Shown: positions 62,328 through 64,000 of the stretch, piece by piece
Numbering within the stretch: position 1 is the stretch's first letter
Layout: each line of letters starts with the position of its first letter
Assembly: GCF_042684705.1 (NCBI RefSeq)
Contig: NZ_JBHULZ010000002.1
Location: 33,587 to 97,586, forward strand
Origin: Mesonia sediminis
Lineage (GTDB): Bacteria > Bacteroidota > Bacteroidia > Flavobacteriales > Flavobacteriaceae
DNA length: 64,000 bases
Direction of reading: 5' to 3'
The notes under the pieces: model-generated
The model's input: only the letters and a program-made list of their open reading frames with translations
Database searches by the model: none
What the model was told of the DNA's origin: nothing
Program-made: the position numbers and the translations under genes

Positions 62328-63245
62328 TTATTTTTTAGCATACCAATTGCCATTTTTTGTAATATAGCGATGCATCTTTTCTTGTTGATAAGCCTGGTCT
62401 AGTTCGTCCTGAGCTTGGGCTAAACTAATGTTGGCCAAAACTGCATATTCTTTAGGGCAAAGCGAGTTGAATATTGCGCTTAAACTTGCCAGATCTTTGG
62501 GGTAATTTTGTGCTTTAGCTTGAGGAACTAAAGTTTTAATGCTATTTTCAAGAACAGTAAAATCTTGTGCCCCATAAATCATTTTTTGTTGCTGCTGTTG
62601 GTTGAGGAAGAGCAAACTAGGGAATCCGCGAATACCCAATTGTTGTGCCAAGGTCAAATCTTCTTGAAATGCTTTTTCGGCTTGACCGGAATGAATTAAG
62701 GCTTTTAATTTAAGCTCATCTAAATTTGCTTTTTGTGCAGCTTGGTGCCAAGTTTTCTCTAATGTTATATTTTGTTTTTTTAGAAATACTGCTTCCCTTA
62801 AATAGCGCAAGAAGGCAATTGCCTTATCTGGATCTATGGCTTGTGCAGCTTTGAAAGCAATAGAAGGAGGGTAAGATGAGTTTAAAGGTTGCTCTAGCCA
62901 TACATCACCATCTATTGGCATTTGATAGTGAAGGCTTGCTTCATCCCAATGCTTGGCAACATCGACCGGACCGCTAATTTCTCCCGCATTATAGTTCCAA
63001 TTGGGTAACAATCCGCCCATTTTATAATTGATATTGATTAGGTGAGGATAGGTTAATTTTAATTTACGCAATTGAGGTTCTATGCCCCAGCAGCTCGAAC
63101 AAATAGGATCTGTAAAATAGATCACCTTGATTTTTTTATCCGCTTTAAGCGGAAGGATAGGAGTGGGGTAAGATTTTTCATCTGATTGTATGGAACAGAC
63201 CCCCGTATGCGGATCGCAAATAAGTTGGTTTTTTGCCTCTCTCAT
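62328..63245 (-). CDS. DsbA-family thioredoxin-fold protein, SpxH/YjbH-like
   Basis: The 305-residue protein has a DsbA/FrnE-type thioredoxin fold with redox centre TDPICSSCWGIEP (CxxC, about 45-57), an inserted helical domain (about 110-190) and the cis-Pro strand RGFPSLLFL (about 211-219). The C-terminal 70 residues are a separate helical domain. This layout matches the SpxH/YjbH adaptor group, which in Firmicutes delivers Spx to ClpXP. No Spx is in view, so a general thiol oxidoreductase is equally possible. The first Met is 63245; a start near KADKK would be too short. Confidence 0.82.
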   Translation of the reverse strand: MREAKNQLICDPHTGVCSIQSDEKSYPTPILPLKADKKIKVIYFTDPICSSCWGIEPQLRKLKLTYPHLININYKMGGLLPNWNYNAGEISGPVDVAKHWDEASLHYQMPIDGDVWLEQPLNSSYPPSIAFKAAQAIDPDKAIAFLRYLREAVFLKKQNITLEKTWHQAAQKANLDELKLKALIHSGQAEKAFQEDLTLAQQLGIRGFPSLLFLNQQQQQKMIYGAQDFTVLENSIKTLVPQAKAQNYPKDLASLSAIFNSLCPKEYAVLANISLAQAQDELDQAYQQEKMHRYITKNGNWYAKK

Positions 63246-64000
63246 TGTTAAAATTTTTCTTTTTATTAAAAATTAAAAATAGTCATTTTTTTAATGAAGC
63301 TCACCTTTGGCTTAAACTATGATTCACCTGTAATATAGATTTGTTTTCATCTTATAATTTTTAATAGTATTTAAGGAAAACACGTGTTAAGCTATAGGCT
63401 GAATAAACAATTAAAACAGTTGACTTTTGGGGTACAGCTTCATTATATCATTTTGGGTTTATTGATTTATGTTCATCATTAGGGTTTCCAATCGGCTTGC
63501 TCATTATACTATAGAGTAGATGGTTTATAAAACTGTTTCTGCCAAGACGAACAAATTCAACTCGACTTGTGCTTATCGTTTTTTTAAACTTTATAAGATT
63601 AAAGGCTTTGTTTACGCGGTTTTTACGGATTGGTTTGACTATAATAATATTGGAATGAAGTAAAATAATTAAGATATTTATAATACTAAATTTAAATCGA
63701 AGGGCAGGAGGAAGGATTAGAAAAGTAAGGCCTGACTATTGACAAGGGTTGATTAAGCAAGGTAAAGCAGTTTGTACTAATTTTTTGATTGATAATTATA
63801 AATTTAAATTGTTTTACTACTCTTATATTAATTATTAAAAAGTATCTTTATCCGGAAATATTAACCTATAAAAGTGTATATTTGACTCGATATAACCAGT
63901 TGGCAAAAATACCTCGGAATGAAAAGCAAAGCGGAAAAATAATGAATCTGACTGCTTGAAAAGATGAAGTAAAAAACAAAAATTAGTTCTTAAAAGAAAT
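63246..64000. other. Gene-free right end of window
   Basis: No convincing ORF on either strand. AT-rich with no strong hairpin. TATATTTG at 63877-63884 matches the TAnnTTTG -7 element in the + direction, suggesting a transcript that starts near 63890 and continues past the window edge. Confidence 0.4.

Noticed and set aside
1..64000. tRNA, rRNA, transposase or insertion sequence
   Set aside because: No cloverleaf, rRNA core words, DDE/Tyr recombinase motifs or terminal inverted repeats with target duplications were seen by eye.

Overview
The window looks like Bacteroidota chromosome, most likely a flavobacterium-like member. Reasons: AT-rich intergenic DNA, starts preceded by A-rich leaders rather than Shine-Dalgarno sites, TAnnTTTG-type promoter elements (27299-27306, 61534-61527), and lineage-typical families such as DUF6266, the HYC_CC_PP small Cys protein, a TonB-dependent receptor and TIGR-style short lipoproteins. 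I cannot name the species. No rRNA, tRNA, CRISPR array, transposase or integrase was seen.

Region 1 (1-11.2 kb) is an accessory defence island. It holds the 3' part of an adenine-methylase/specificity/HEPN fusion, a RhuM-family protein, then a tight three-gene cassette: a long prokaryotic Argonaute whose guide 5'-end pocket looks intact but whose PIWI catalytic residues are lost, an FBH1/UvrD-like SF1 helicase starting 2 bp after it, and an HTH/coiled-coil protein of unknown function 7 bp further on. A 1.3-kb gene-free stretch with a large inverted repeat follows (possible ncRNA or transfer-origin-like DNA), then a PD-(D/E)XK nuclease-like protein and a DUF6266 protein. The Argonaute-helicase-HTH cassette is the strongest candidate for an undescribed system.

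Region 2 (11.5-27 kb) is mostly core/housekeeping: DUF1206 membrane protein, large PLP enzyme, TonB receptor plus PQQ-type sugar dehydrogenase pair, cold-shock protein, MutS-like ATPase, metallophosphoesterase, serine hydrolase. Two regulatory oddities stand out: a Cys-rich-tailed ECF sigma factor directly behind a 37-residue metallothionein-like gene, and a 22-bp-periodic TTGTACAA array in front of an HU-like DNA-binding protein.

Region 3 (27.3-36.4 kb) is a seven-gene copper/heavy-metal efflux operon (HYC_CC_PP protein, CusA, CusC, HMA-MauE-like membrane protein, DUF305 protein, CusB with metal-binding and DUF3347 domains, HMA lipoprotein), with a recognisable promoter in front and a strong terminator behind.

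Region 4 (37.3-47.8 kb) is a second defence locus: type I hsdM-hsdS, then GxxExxY and a fused GmrSD-type restriction protein, then hsdR and a YgjP-type metallopeptidase.

Region 5 (47.8-64 kb) is a mixed metabolic and stress region: methyltransferase, secreted nuclease-like protein, flavodoxin-like reductase, a DUF1989/GntA-like/SemiSWEET cluster, MgtC, PaiB-like and DUF421 proteins, a WYL regulator overlapping an esterase-receiver fusion, small stress proteins (YqaE, YodC-like, Hsp20), an HxlR regulator divergent from a nitroreductase, and a DsbA/SpxH-like thiol protein. All family names come from recognition of sequence motifs, not from database searches.
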